Origin: Bacilli bacterium
GTDB lineage: Bacteria; Bacillota_I; Bacilli_A; RF39; UBA660
Assembly (NCBI GenBank): GCA_029004695.1
Contig: JAQVZB010000008.1
Coordinates: 1-23,298, forward strand
Length of the DNA: 23,298 nt
Direction of reading: 5' to 3'
Shown: positions 1-6,410 of the stretch, in pieces
How the letters are laid out: each line of letters opens with the position of its first letter
How positions within the stretch are numbered: position 1 is the first letter of the stretch
Program-made: the position numbers and the translations under genes
Notes under the pieces: model-generated
Database searches by the model: none
What the model was told of the DNA's origin: nothing
The model's input: only the letters and a program-made list of their open reading frames with translations

Positions 1-838
1 TATCGACTATTTCTCCTGCTCCTTTATTTAAAAAGATATTTAAGCTATTACCTAGTTTCTCCATTTCTTTAATAAATAAATATCTACTAATAATTGAAGC
101 AACAGCTACACTTAAACATTTATCCTCGGCTTTAGTAACAAAAGTAATTTTAGTTATTTTATCTTTGATATTATATATATAAGTAAAATAATTTTGTGGG
201 TGACAGAATTGATCAACAACAATATATTTATATTCAAAATTATTATTATTTACTAATTTATATAATACTTTATTATGCATAATAGTTTTAATTTTATTTA
301 AATTATCATTAGTATTATTATATTCTTTATTAGTAAGTATTTCACTTACATAAGGAATTTTATTTATTAATGTTGGCCCGATTTTTAAAATCATATCATC
401 AGTAATTTTTTTAGAGTCTCTGACTCCTAAATCATTTAATAAATTTATATGTTCTTTACTAACATAAGTCGCAGTTACAACAATAGGTCCAAAATAATCT
501 CCAGTCCCAACTTCATCTGAACCGATTGTCGGAACACCAATAAACCGATGATCATTTTCTTGTTCTTTTTTATCTTCTTTTAATTTTTCGGATTGTTCTA
601 ATTCTTTTTTAATATCGCGATTATTTAAAGAACTTTCTAAATCAATCCACATATTAGCATCTATATCAGCGCTTATGCCTTGAAACATAACTTTACCAGA
701 ATTGTATAAGGTTATAATAGTTTCACCTTCATCAGCTTGAAAAATAGCATAAGGAGGAGTTTTATCTCTTTTAAGATCAAAATAATAATCAATCATTTTA
801 TTTTTAATATTATCACTAACTTTAAATACTATCGTCAA
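1..838 (-). CDS. rnhC: Ribonuclease HIII, 3' end cut off by the window edge
   Basis: RNase HIII cleaves the RNA strand of RNA:DNA hybrids. I translated the minus strand by hand; 279 residues are visible and the frame is still open at base 1. Residues 1-80 form the N-terminal TBP-like substrate-binding domain of the HIII subfamily, followed by a charged linker (about 77-96). The catalytic domain starts with the DEVGTGDYFG motif, giving acidic residues D108 and E109; a later VDQF supplies the third Asp, and the Glu of TKAED, just before a VAVASIISR helix, is the likely fourth ligand as in HIII enzymes. The last visible residues, KGAGEIVD, are typical of the family near its C terminus. The start is TTG at 838-836, preceded by GGTGAT; an in-frame GTG three codons upstream has no ribosome binding site. 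It is divergent from cvpA, as rnhC is in relation to the zapA-cvpA operon of Bacillus. Only a few dozen residues should be missing. Confidence 0.93.
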   Translation of the reverse strand, partial: MTIVFKVSDNIKNKMIDYYFDLKRDKTPPYAIFQADEGETIITLYNSGKVMFQGISADIDANMWIDLESSLNNRDIKKELEQSEKLKEDKKEQENDHRFIGVPTIGSDEVGTGDYFGPIVVTATYVSKEHINLLNDLGVRDSKKITDDMILKIGPTLINKIPYVSEILTNKEYNNTNDNLNKIKTIMHNKVLYKLVNNNNFEYKYIVVDQFCHPQNYFTYIYNIKDKITKITFVTKAEDKCLSVAVASIISRYLFIKEMEKLGNSLNIFLNKGAGEIVD

Positions 839-881
839 ACTTATCACCAAAAATATCATATCATATTTAGATTAATAAATC

Positions 882-910
882 TTTCTTTTTTTGATCCTTT
901 GATATATAAT
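882..910 (+). promoter_or_regulatory. Candidate promoter of cvpA
   Basis: A consensus TATAAT lies at 905-910. The matching -35 position (882-887, TTTCTT, 17-base spacer) is poor, so the assignment rests on the -10 and on the position 20 bases ahead of the cvpA start in a divergent intergenic region. Confidence 0.4.
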
Positions 911-930
911 TAATAATAGGATGTGATAAT

Positions 931-1650
931 ATGAATTTTATTGATATCATAATTTTAGTATTAATATTATATTCGGGCTTATCGGGATTTCGAAAAGGAA
1001 TTATCAATAGTGTAGTTGTATTAGTTGGGACATTATTAATATTTGTCTTAGCGTTTTATTTAAAAAATCCCATATCAGTACTTTTATATGAAAATTTTCC
1101 GTTTTTTACATTAGGGGGAAAGTTTGCTGGCATAACGGTCTTTAATATTTTAATTTATGAAGGAATAAGTTATTTAATAACAATCTTAGGACTTGCTCTA
1201 ATTTTAAAAATATTTACAAAAGTAACTGGAGTTGTAAGTGGAATAGTTAATAATACTTTAATATTAGGATTTCCTAGTAAAATATTAGGAGCTATAATTG
1301 GATTAGTACAAGGATATATAATAGCCTTTGTGGTAATATTTATTTTAAGTTTAGTAAGTAGCACATCAAATAAAGTAAATGAAAGTGAATATGGTAATAT
1401 GTTACTTGAAAAAACGCCTTTGCTTTCTGAAATCGTAAGTGATACTTATAATTCTATAACCGAAATTTATAAAATAGGTACTCAATATGAAAATGAAACA
1501 AATAAAGATGAAGCTAATTTAAAAAGCTTAGATATATTATTAAAATATGAAATTTTAGATATTAAATCAGCTGAAAAATTAATTGAAATTGAAAAAATTA
1601 TAATTCCAGGAGCTGAAGACATAATAATAAAATATAAGGAGAATTTATGA
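931..1650 (+). CDS. cvpA: CvpA family membrane protein
   Basis: This 239-residue protein matches the CvpA/colicin V production family: an N-terminal hydrophobic helix beginning MNFIDIIILVLIL, then the family's Gly-rich turn SGFRKGII (about 18-25), then further membrane segments near 26-45, 62-95 and 105-145. The C-terminal third is hydrophilic and probably cytoplasmic. The biochemical role of CvpA in Gram-positives is not settled; it has been tied to envelope homeostasis and small-molecule export. The ATG at 931 follows AGGATGTGAT, a good anti-SD match. The stop overlaps the next start (ATGA at 1647-1650), so it is translationally coupled to the thioredoxin-like gene. In B. subtilis cvpA (yshB) also sits between rnhC and trxA, with zapA, polX and mutS2 in between; none of those is present here. 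Confidence 0.85.
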   Translation: MNFIDIIILVLILYSGLSGFRKGIINSVVVLVGTLLIFVLAFYLKNPISVLLYENFPFFTLGGKFAGITVFNILIYEGISYLITILGLALILKIFTKVTGVVSGIVNNTLILGFPSKILGAIIGLVQGYIIAFVVIFILSLVSSTSNKVNESEYGNMLLEKTPLLSEIVSDTYNSITEIYKIGTQYENETNKDEANLKSLDILLKYEILDIKSAEKLIEIEKIIIPGAEDIIIKYKENL

Positions 1651-1937
1651 AAAATTTAGAAAATGAAAATTTAGAAGATGTACTTACTAATGATTTAACT
1701 TTAGTTGATTATTATGCTTTATGGTGTATGCCATGTCGAATGTTATCTGAAGAATTAAATAAATTAAACAGTGTTAAAATAATAAAAGTAAATACTGATT
1801 TATATCAAGATTTATCTAGATCTAAAGGAGTAATGTCAATACCATATGTCGAAATATATAAAGATAAAAAATTAATAAGTACCTTTACTGGATTTAAAAG
1901 TAAATTTGAAATAGAAAAAATACTTAAAGAAATTTAA
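1647..1937 (+). CDS. Small thioredoxin-like protein (WCMPC)
   Basis: This 96-residue thioredoxin-fold protein is a thiol-disulfide oxidoreductase or reductase. The active site is W26-C27-M28-P29-C30, in the context YYALWCMPCRML, and the cis-proline loop is SIPYVEIY with P66. It lacks a signal peptide and so should act in the cytoplasm. At 96 residues it is slightly shorter than classical thioredoxin (about 105), and Met replaces the usual Gly of WCGPC, which would be expected to shift the redox potential. It overlaps cvpA by four bases, and its stop codon lies in the 3' arm of a terminator. The Bacillus position corresponds to trxA, but the sequence alone does not prove it is the main thioredoxin. 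Confidence 0.88.
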   Translation: MKNLENENLEDVLTNDLTLVDYYALWCMPCRMLSEELNKLNSVKIIKVNTDLYQDLSRSKGVMSIPYVEIYKDKKLISTFTGFKSKFEIEKILKEI

Positions 1938-1947
1938 GTGTTTTTTT
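1922..1947 (+). terminator. Intrinsic terminator of cvpA-trx
   Basis: The 7-bp stem ACTTAAA/TTTAAGT (1922-1928, 1933-1939) is closed by a GAAA tetraloop and followed by a run of Ts (1941-1947). The stop codon of the thioredoxin-like gene (1935-1937) lies inside the 3' arm. The T run overlaps the -35 of the next promoter. Confidence 0.75.
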
Positions 1948-1974
1948 GACTTTTAAGTTAAATTTTGCTAAGAT
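1946..1974 (+). promoter_or_regulatory. Promoter of the decayed secreted-protein gene
   Basis: TTGACT (1946-1951), a 17-base spacer and TAAGAT (1969-1974), with a TGC extended -10 element at 1966-1968. This is one of the best promoters in the window although the gene behind it is broken. Confidence 0.7.
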
Positions 1975-1996
1975 ATCTCCTAAATATGGGGGTATT

Positions 1997-2507
1997 ATGA
2001 AAAAAAGATTTTTATCGTTATCCAAATATATATCGTTTTATTATTTGTCATTATAAGTAATCCAGTATGAGAAAATTCATCTCATACTTTAAATCCTAAT
2101 CAGGATAATATTTTAGCTTATGAAGACGGTCTTAAATTATATTACTTAAATAATTTTGTTAACGCAAAACGAATTGGTCTTAATAAAGAAAAAAATAAAG
2201 CTGATTTAATAATTTATAATATGTCTAATGAATTTAAAAGCGGAACTTTAGTATTAAATTATGCTAAAACTTCGGAATTAAATTATAAATATTTCAATAT
2301 TGCTATTAATAATCATGTTTATCGATTAAGTGATTTATCAAATCGACTCCGAATTACTACATATTGGAAATAGATCGATTAAACGTAAATGGATATGATT
2401 CTTTAGAATATAATATAATGTTTGAAATTAGAGATGATGTACTAGGAAATGATGTTATTCATAAAGAATATAAATGTCAATTTAAAATCATAAATACGAT
2501 AGAATAG
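1997..2507 (+). pseudogene. Frameshifted gene for a small secreted protein
   Basis: No intact reading frame covers this stretch, but a broken one is clear. ATG at 1997 (behind GGGGGT) gives MKKRFLSL, and after a frame change near 2020 the hydrophobic run IQIYIVLLFVIIS completes a signal-peptide core. That frame hits TGA at 2068-2070, then stays open for 100 codons from 2071 to 2370 (ENSSHTLNPNQDNILAYEDG at its start) and ends at TAG 2371-2373. From 2361 another frame continues as ILEIDRLNVNGYDSLEYNI and ends in CQFKIINTIE with a proper stop at 2505-2507. So there are at least two frameshifts and one nonsense change. Rejoined, it would be about 165-170 residues, exported, with an alternating beta-type pattern. 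I do not recognise the family. Codon and base use match the neighbours, which argues for recent local decay and against imported DNA. Confidence 0.72.
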
Positions 2508-2556
2508 ATAAACTTGATTATTTTTATTTATTCACTAAATCATTTATAAAAATTAC

Positions 2557-2585
2557 TTGCACCGATAATATATGAGTGTTATAAT
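2557..2585 (+). promoter_or_regulatory. Promoter of rpsU
   Basis: TTGCAC (2557-2562), a 17-base spacer and a consensus TATAAT (2580-2585), with a TGT extended -10 at 2577-2579. Confidence 0.7.
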
Positions 2586-2614
2586 ATCAATAGTTTTGAA
2601 GGGAGGGAAATATA

Positions 2615-2803
2615 TTGACTAGAGTTGAAGTTAGAAACGGTAATCTTGATGGTGCATATAAAAGATTTAAAGTTCAAGTTGCCAGATCTGGTGTCCCTTC
2701 TGAGATAAAAAAACATAAACATTACGATAAACCTGGGGTAAAGAAAAGAAACGAAAAAAAAGAAATGATCAAAAATTCTCGTAAAAAGAAGTCTCGTGAT
2801 TAG
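2615..2803 (+). CDS. rpsU: Small ribosomal subunit protein bS21
   Basis: This 62-residue, highly basic protein is bS21 of the 30S subunit, located near the platform and the anti-Shine-Dalgarno end of 16S rRNA. The N-terminal region TRVEVRNGNLDGAYKRFK is diagnostic, followed by the Lys/Arg-rich tail ending KKKSRD. The start is TTG at 2615, placed eight bases after a strong GGGAGG (2601-2606); no ATG fits. It has its own promoter and terminator. In B. subtilis rpsU also precedes the yqf cluster, but yqeY, which sits between them there, is missing here. Confidence 0.96.
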   Translation: MTRVEVRNGNLDGAYKRFKVQVARSGVPSEIKKHKHYDKPGVKKRNEKKEMIKNSRKKKSRD

Positions 2804-2810
2804 TTATATT

Positions 2811-2840
2811 TTAAGTAACCTTTAATAGGCTACTTTTTTT
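2811..2840 (+). terminator. Intrinsic terminator of rpsU
   Basis: Stem AAGTAACC/GGCTACTT (one A-C mismatch) around a TTTAATA loop, followed by a run of Ts up to 2841. The proposed -35 of the downstream operon falls in the loop. Confidence 0.75.
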
Positions 2841-2850
2841 TGCATATAAT
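2822..2850 (+). promoter_or_regulatory. Candidate promoter of the yqfC-comEB operon
   Basis: A consensus TATAAT lies at 2845-2850, immediately after the rpsU terminator, with a 4/6 -35 (TTAATA, 2822-2827) at 17 bases. In Bacillus yqfC and yqfD are read from a sigma-E promoter; the site seen here looks like a housekeeping promoter, as would be needed for the essential genes downstream. Confidence 0.5.
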
Positions 2851-2866
2851 TATAGAGGTGAAGATA

Positions 2867-3100
2867 ATGCTTGAAGTTATTAATAACGCCTTAAGTAATT
2901 ATGATTTTTATATTTGTTTGTATGACAATAAGGTCTATATTTATAATTATCAAGAAATAATTAGTTTTAATAATGATTTAATAAAGGTAAGACTTAAAGA
3001 TAAAATTATTAAAATCAAAGGAAGCAAAATGTTAATTGAAAAGATGCATCTTCATGAATTATTAATTAAAGGTTTGATAGGTAGTGTATCTTATGAATAG
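2867..3100 (+). CDS. yqfC: YqfC/YabP family protein
   Basis: This 77-residue protein belongs to the YabP/YqfC family, small beta-rich proteins expressed in the mother cell during Bacillus sporulation; the biochemical role is unknown. The supporting pattern is LYDNKVYIYNYQEIISF, then the ILIKG-like KIIKIKGSKMLI, then MHLHELLIKGLIGSVSYE, which is the characteristic end of the family. A longer frame starting at 2840 runs back through the promoter, so I chose ATG 2867, which follows AGAGGTG at 2854-2860. It overlaps yqfD by eight bases, exactly the gene pair of sporulating Firmicutes. Confidence 0.82.
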   Translation: MLEVINNALSNYDFYICLYDNKVYIYNYQEIISFNNDLIKVRLKDKIIKIKGSKMLIEKMHLHELLIKGLIGSVSYE

Positions 3101-4244
3101 TTTTATAATAATTGAAGTAAGAGGTTATATTAATAGATTTATTAAAAAGCTAGTCCATAATAACATCAGTATTTTTAATATTAATTATTTAAGTAATGAA
3201 AAAATTTTAATTAAAATAAATTTTAGAGATTATAAAGCTGTTAAAAGATTAGGGTATCTTAGTAAAATTAGAATCATAAAATACGAAGGACCTGAAGGAA
3301 TTATAAAACATATTAATAATAATATTTATCTTTATATTATTGTTTTATTATGTTTTGTTTTAATGGATATATTAACGAGTTATATTATCAAAATTGATAT
3401 TATTCATGAAAATTCAAAGGTGAGGAAATTAGTTAAAGAAGAGTTAGAAACCAATGGCATCAAAAGGTTTTCTTTAAAAAGAGAATTTGATGAATTAGAA
3501 GAAATAAAGAATAAAATCTTAGATAATAACCGAAATAAATTAGAATGGATAAGTATTACCAGAAAAGGTATGATATATGAAATTAGAATTGAAGAAAGAA
3601 TAATTACTGATACATCTAAAGAAATAGGACATCGCCATTTAGTTAGTTTTAAAAATGCTTTAATAACTAAAGTTATATGTACTAAAGGTAATCTTTTAGT
3701 ACGCAGTGGTGATTATGTCAAAAAAGGTGATCTTTTAATATCAGGAGAAATTAAATTATATGATGATATAAAAGGTAATATATTAGCTACTGGAGAAGTA
3801 TATGGTGATGTTTGGTATACTAGTGATATAAGTTTTCCGCTTTATTATGTAGAAAAAACCTTTACTGGTGAAAAAAGATTTAATTTAAGTATTAATAATA
3901 AAATTTTATTTAATAATAAATATCAATATTTTGATCAAACTAAAGTTAGAAAAATAAAAATTTTAGGATTTAATTTTTCCTTTTATAATGAAGAAGAATA
4001 TTTAATAAAAACTAAAAAATATAATGATCAAGAAGCCGAAAAAAATGCTATTAATAAGATATTATTAGAATTTAATAAAAAATTAAATGGTAAAGGTAAA
4101 GTTATTAGTCAAAAAGTTTTGAAAAAAGAACAAAATAATAGTACAATAAATATAAGGATATTTGTTATTACTAATGAATTAATTAGTAAACCATTATATT
4201 ATCAAATTGGAAGTGAGATAAATGATACCCAAAATAGCAGTTGA
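3093..4244 (+). CDS. yqfD: YqfD family sporulation-type membrane protein
   Basis: This 383-residue protein matches YqfD, a protein of the Bacillus sporulation regulon. Residues 1-70 form an N-terminal soluble domain (IIIEVRGYINRFIKKL at the start). A single membrane helix lies near 78-98 (NIYLYIIVLLCFVLMDILTSY). After it comes a large extracytoplasmic domain with the region IGHRHLVSFKNALITKV followed by GDYVKKGDLLISGEI, a barrel-sandwich-like hairpin seen in the family. ATG 3093 is preferred to a GTG nine bases upstream because AGGT at 3079-3082 serves the ATG and nothing serves the GTG. It overlaps yqfC and the VanZ-like gene, so it is coupled in the operon. Its molecular function is unknown. 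Confidence 0.83.
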   Translation: MNSFIIIEVRGYINRFIKKLVHNNISIFNINYLSNEKILIKINFRDYKAVKRLGYLSKIRIIKYEGPEGIIKHINNNIYLYIIVLLCFVLMDILTSYIIKIDIIHENSKVRKLVKEELETNGIKRFSLKREFDELEEIKNKILDNNRNKLEWISITRKGMIYEIRIEERIITDTSKEIGHRHLVSFKNALITKVICTKGNLLVRSGDYVKKGDLLISGEIKLYDDIKGNILATGEVYGDVWYTSDISFPLYYVEKTFTGEKRFNLSINNKILFNNKYQYFDQTKVRKIKILGFNFSFYNEEEYLIKTKKYNDQEAEKNAINKILLEFNKKLNGKGKVISQKVLKKEQNNSTINIRIFVITNELISKPLYYQIGSEINDTQNSS

Positions 4245-4833
4245 TATTATATATGAATTATGGCCAATGCTAATATTATTTTGTATTGTTTTAATTACGC
4301 TAAGAGTATGTTATTTAAAAAATGTTCAAAGGCCATTTATCTTATATAAAGAACTTATTAGTTTATGTTTTATTATTTATATATTATTATTATTTGAACT
4401 TGTTACAAGTACTGATTTTAATTCTTATAATAATAATTTTATCCCTTTTAAAGAAATATTTAGATATGATTTAACTAGTCCTTTATTTTATCGGAATGTT
4501 TTAGGTAATGTATTATTATTATTACCTTTTGGTTATTTTACTTCCTATTATATTAAAGTTAATAAATATTATATTAATTTTATTATTACTTTAATTATTA
4601 GTTTTTCAATTGAATTTATTCAAAGTAATATTGGGAGAAGTTTTGACATTGATGATATAATTTTAAATATGATAGGTAGTTATTTAGGATATTTATTATA
4701 TAAAATATCTAGTAAATTAATGGTTAAGTATTCAGTTAAAATTAAAAATAATATTTTAATTAATATTATAAGTATTATCATTATTTTAGTGCTTATTTAT
4801 ATTATTTTGTTTATATATGGAGTTAGATTATGA
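4222..4833 (+). CDS. VanZ-like family membrane protein
   Basis: This 203-residue protein has about five hydrophobic helices (near 13-28, 45-64, 91-110, 116-132, 178-200). The family signature is visible: RNVLGNVLLLLPFGYF, then a helix with SIEFIQ, then GRSFDIDDIILNMIGSYLGY, matching the conserved N...P.G, E..Q and R..D.DD...N..G pattern of VanZ-like proteins. The founding member confers low teicoplanin resistance, but most chromosomal members have no known role, so no resistance function should be assumed. ATG 4222 lies within the end of yqfD (23-base overlap) after a GTGAG. In Bacillus the corresponding position holds phoH and yqfF, both absent here. Confidence 0.8.
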   Translation: MIPKIAVDIIYELWPMLILFCIVLITLRVCYLKNVQRPFILYKELISLCFIIYILLLFELVTSTDFNSYNNNFIPFKEIFRYDLTSPLFYRNVLGNVLLLLPFGYFTSYYIKVNKYYINFIITLIISFSIEFIQSNIGRSFDIDDIILNMIGSYLGYLLYKISSKLMVKYSVKIKNNILINIISIIIILVLIYIILFIYGVRL

Positions 4834-5249
4834 ATGAATATTTTATTGAAGACAAATATAATTATCAAGATTATCAATATTTATATGAAATTATCGATAA
4901 TGCTTTAGATAAATTAAAGTTAAATAATGTTTCTTTTTCAATTATTCTCACTGATAATCAAGAAGTTAAAGATTTAAATAATAAATATCGTGGCATTGAT
5001 AAAACGACTGATGTTTTAAGCTTTGCTTTAAATGATCAAAAAAGGATTAATTTACCTATAAATTTATTAGGAGATATATATATATCAATACCTAAAATGA
5101 AAGAGCAAGCTATTAATTATAAGACGGGAGAAAAAAGAGAATTATCATTTCTTATTATTCATGGTTTACTTCATTTATTAGGCTATGATCATCTTAATGA
5201 AGAAGATGAAAAAATTATGATATCAATTCAAAAGGAGTTGTTGGAATGA
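4830..5249 (+). CDS. ybeY: Endoribonuclease YbeY (rRNA maturation)
   Basis: YbeY is a single-strand-specific metal-dependent RNase involved in 16S rRNA 3'-end maturation and 70S quality control. The zinc site HGLLHLLGYDH is complete, with H111, H115 and H121. The upstream family motif TTDVLSFA (59-66) and GDIYIS (81-86) are present. The length of 139 is slightly below the usual 150-160. Start and stop are both in ATGA overlaps with the neighbours (VanZ-like gene and dgkA). Its place before dgkA-cdd-era is the standard Firmicute order, and era encodes another 30S biogenesis factor. Confidence 0.96.
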   Translation: MNEYFIEDKYNYQDYQYLYEIIDNALDKLKLNNVSFSIILTDNQEVKDLNNKYRGIDKTTDVLSFALNDQKRINLPINLLGDIYISIPKMKEQAINYKTGEKRELSFLIIHGLLHLLGYDHLNEEDEKIMISIQKELLE

Positions 5250-5641
5250 AAAAGATGCGTAAAATAAATATTAAAAGATTGGATAAATCATTTAAATATG
5301 CATTTGATGGGTTTAAATTTGCTTATAAAACTGAACCAAATTTAAAAATTCATACCTTTTTTGCCATATGTGTATTAATTGGTGGTTGTTTATTAAAAAT
5401 TAGTACTTTAGAATGGATCTTTTTAGTCGCAATAATTGGTTTAGTAATAGGAGCTGAATTATTAAATACTGCTATTGAACATTTAGTTGATTTAGCTACT
5501 CAAGAATATAAACGAAAAGCGATGCTTGCTAAAGATACTGCTGCAGCGTATGTCATGGTTTTAAGTTTAACAGCAGTAGCAATTGGAATAATTATTTTTT
5601 TACCTAAAATAATTAATCTTATCAAGGAGTTAATATTATGA
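5246..5641 (+). CDS. dgkA: Undecaprenol/diacylglycerol kinase family protein
   Basis: This 131-residue integral membrane kinase of the DgkA family phosphorylates undecaprenol in Gram-positives, feeding the lipid carrier for cell-wall polymers. It has three predicted helices (about 36-50, 55-74, 103-125). The catalytic block GAELLNTAIEHLVDL holds E71, N74, E78 and D82, followed by AKDTAAAYVMV. ATG 5246 overlaps the ybeY stop and follows AAGGAGTTG; ATG at codon 4 is a possible alternative. The stop overlaps the cdd start. Gene order ybeY-dgkA-cdd-era is conserved with Bacillus. Confidence 0.94.
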   Translation: MKKMRKINIKRLDKSFKYAFDGFKFAYKTEPNLKIHTFFAICVLIGGCLLKISTLEWIFLVAIIGLVIGAELLNTAIEHLVDLATQEYKRKAMLAKDTAAAYVMVLSLTAVAIGIIIFLPKIINLIKELIL

Positions 5642-6033
5642 AAGAAAACTTAGAAAAAATAATTAATAATTCTTACAGTCCTTATTCTAAATTTAAAACG
5701 GCTTGTATAGTTAAGATGACTAATGGTCAAGAATTTATTGGCGTTAATGTCGAAAATGCCTCATTTAAAAATGGTTTGTGTGCTGAACAAGTAGCAATAG
5801 CTACTGCAGTTGCTGAAGGATATTCGAAAGAAGATTTTGCAGAGTTACATATCTATAGTGATACTGATAATTATACTTATCCTTGTTTTTTATGCAGGCA
5901 ATTATTAATCGAATTTTTTGATTTTAGTAAAAAAGTATATCTTTACAAAAAAACGGGGGATACACAAATTTTAACTATAAAAGATTTATGTCCATATCCT
6001 TATGATTTAGAGGAGGTAAAAAATGGTCAATGA
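5638..6033 (+). CDS. cdd: Cytidine deaminase
   Basis: The enzyme converts cytidine and deoxycytidine to uridine and deoxyuridine in pyrimidine salvage. It is 131 residues, the usual length of the tetrameric bacterial form. The substrate motif NVENASF (37-43) precedes the zinc site: C48-A49-E50 with the catalytic Glu, and P82-C83-F84-L85-C86-R87-Q88. The start overlaps the dgkA stop and follows AAGGAG. The gene is followed by a degenerate copy of itself with an 11-base overlap, so the two are co-expressed and probably translationally coupled. Confidence 0.96.
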   Translation: MKENLEKIINNSYSPYSKFKTACIVKMTNGQEFIGVNVENASFKNGLCAEQVAIATAVAEGYSKEDFAELHIYSDTDNYTYPCFLCRQLLIEFFDFSKKVYLYKKTGDTQILTIKDLCPYPYDLEEVKNGQ

Positions 6034-6391
6034 ATTAGAAAGATTACTTAGTAACTCTTATGCTGAATATGATTATAAATGTTTTAGCTGTATTGTAGTA
6101 ATGAAAGATGGTAAAACATTTAGTGGGGTTACGGTAAAAAATCAAATCTTTAGAGATGCTATATATGCTGAGCAAGCTGCGATTGCAAGAGCAGTAAGTG
6201 CTGGATATAAATATGGTGATTTTGAAAAAATATATATAATGGTAGGGACAACTACGATAAATGATTTAAAATATATTAATAAAGATGTTATAATTGAATT
6301 TATGGAACCCGATGCTCAGGTTTGGTTATATGATAAAAATCGTAATTACCGCGTTATGAAAGTTGGTAATTTATTATTTAATATTTATTAA
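6023..6391 (+). CDS. Cytidine deaminase-like pseudoenzyme lacking zinc ligands
   Basis: This 122-residue protein is a tandem paralogue of the preceding cdd. The two align without gaps over roughly the first 100 residues (NSY, VMKDGKTFSGVTVKN, AEQAAIARAVSAGY, DVIIEF). However, every zinc ligand is changed: the position of C48 is Tyr (IYAEQ), C83 is Lys and C86 is Asn; only the catalytic Glu (E50) remains. Without zinc it should not deaminate by the known mechanism. The frame is intact, the ribosome binding site (GAGGAGG, 6011-6017) is one of the strongest in the window, and the fold-determining residues persist. This suggests selection for a structural or regulatory role, for example as a partner subunit of the active enzyme (inference). 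Ongoing decay is the alternative. Confidence 0.85.
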   Translation: MVNELERLLSNSYAEYDYKCFSCIVVMKDGKTFSGVTVKNQIFRDAIYAEQAAIARAVSAGYKYGDFEKIYIMVGTTTINDLKYINKDVIIEFMEPDAQVWLYDKNRNYRVMKVGNLLFNIY

Positions 6392-6410
6392 TTTAGAAAG
6401 GAGCATAAAT

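Noticed and set aside
869..882. AGATT-AATA-AATCT inverted repeat between rnhC and cvpA as an operator
   Set aside because: Only five AT-rich base pairs per arm; expected by chance at this base composition.
2068..2070. TGA in the decayed gene read as Trp (mycoplasma-type code)
   Set aside because: TGA is the true stop of cvpA, ybeY, ireB and others in ATGA overlaps, and Trp is TGG throughout; the TGA lies in a gene that also has frameshifts.
3084..3092. GTG start for yqfD
   Set aside because: No SD stands before it, and the family N terminus fits the ATG at 3093.
4222..4833. Glycopeptide resistance determinant
   Set aside because: VanZ-like domains are common chromosomal membrane proteins and no other van gene is nearby, so resistance is not supported.
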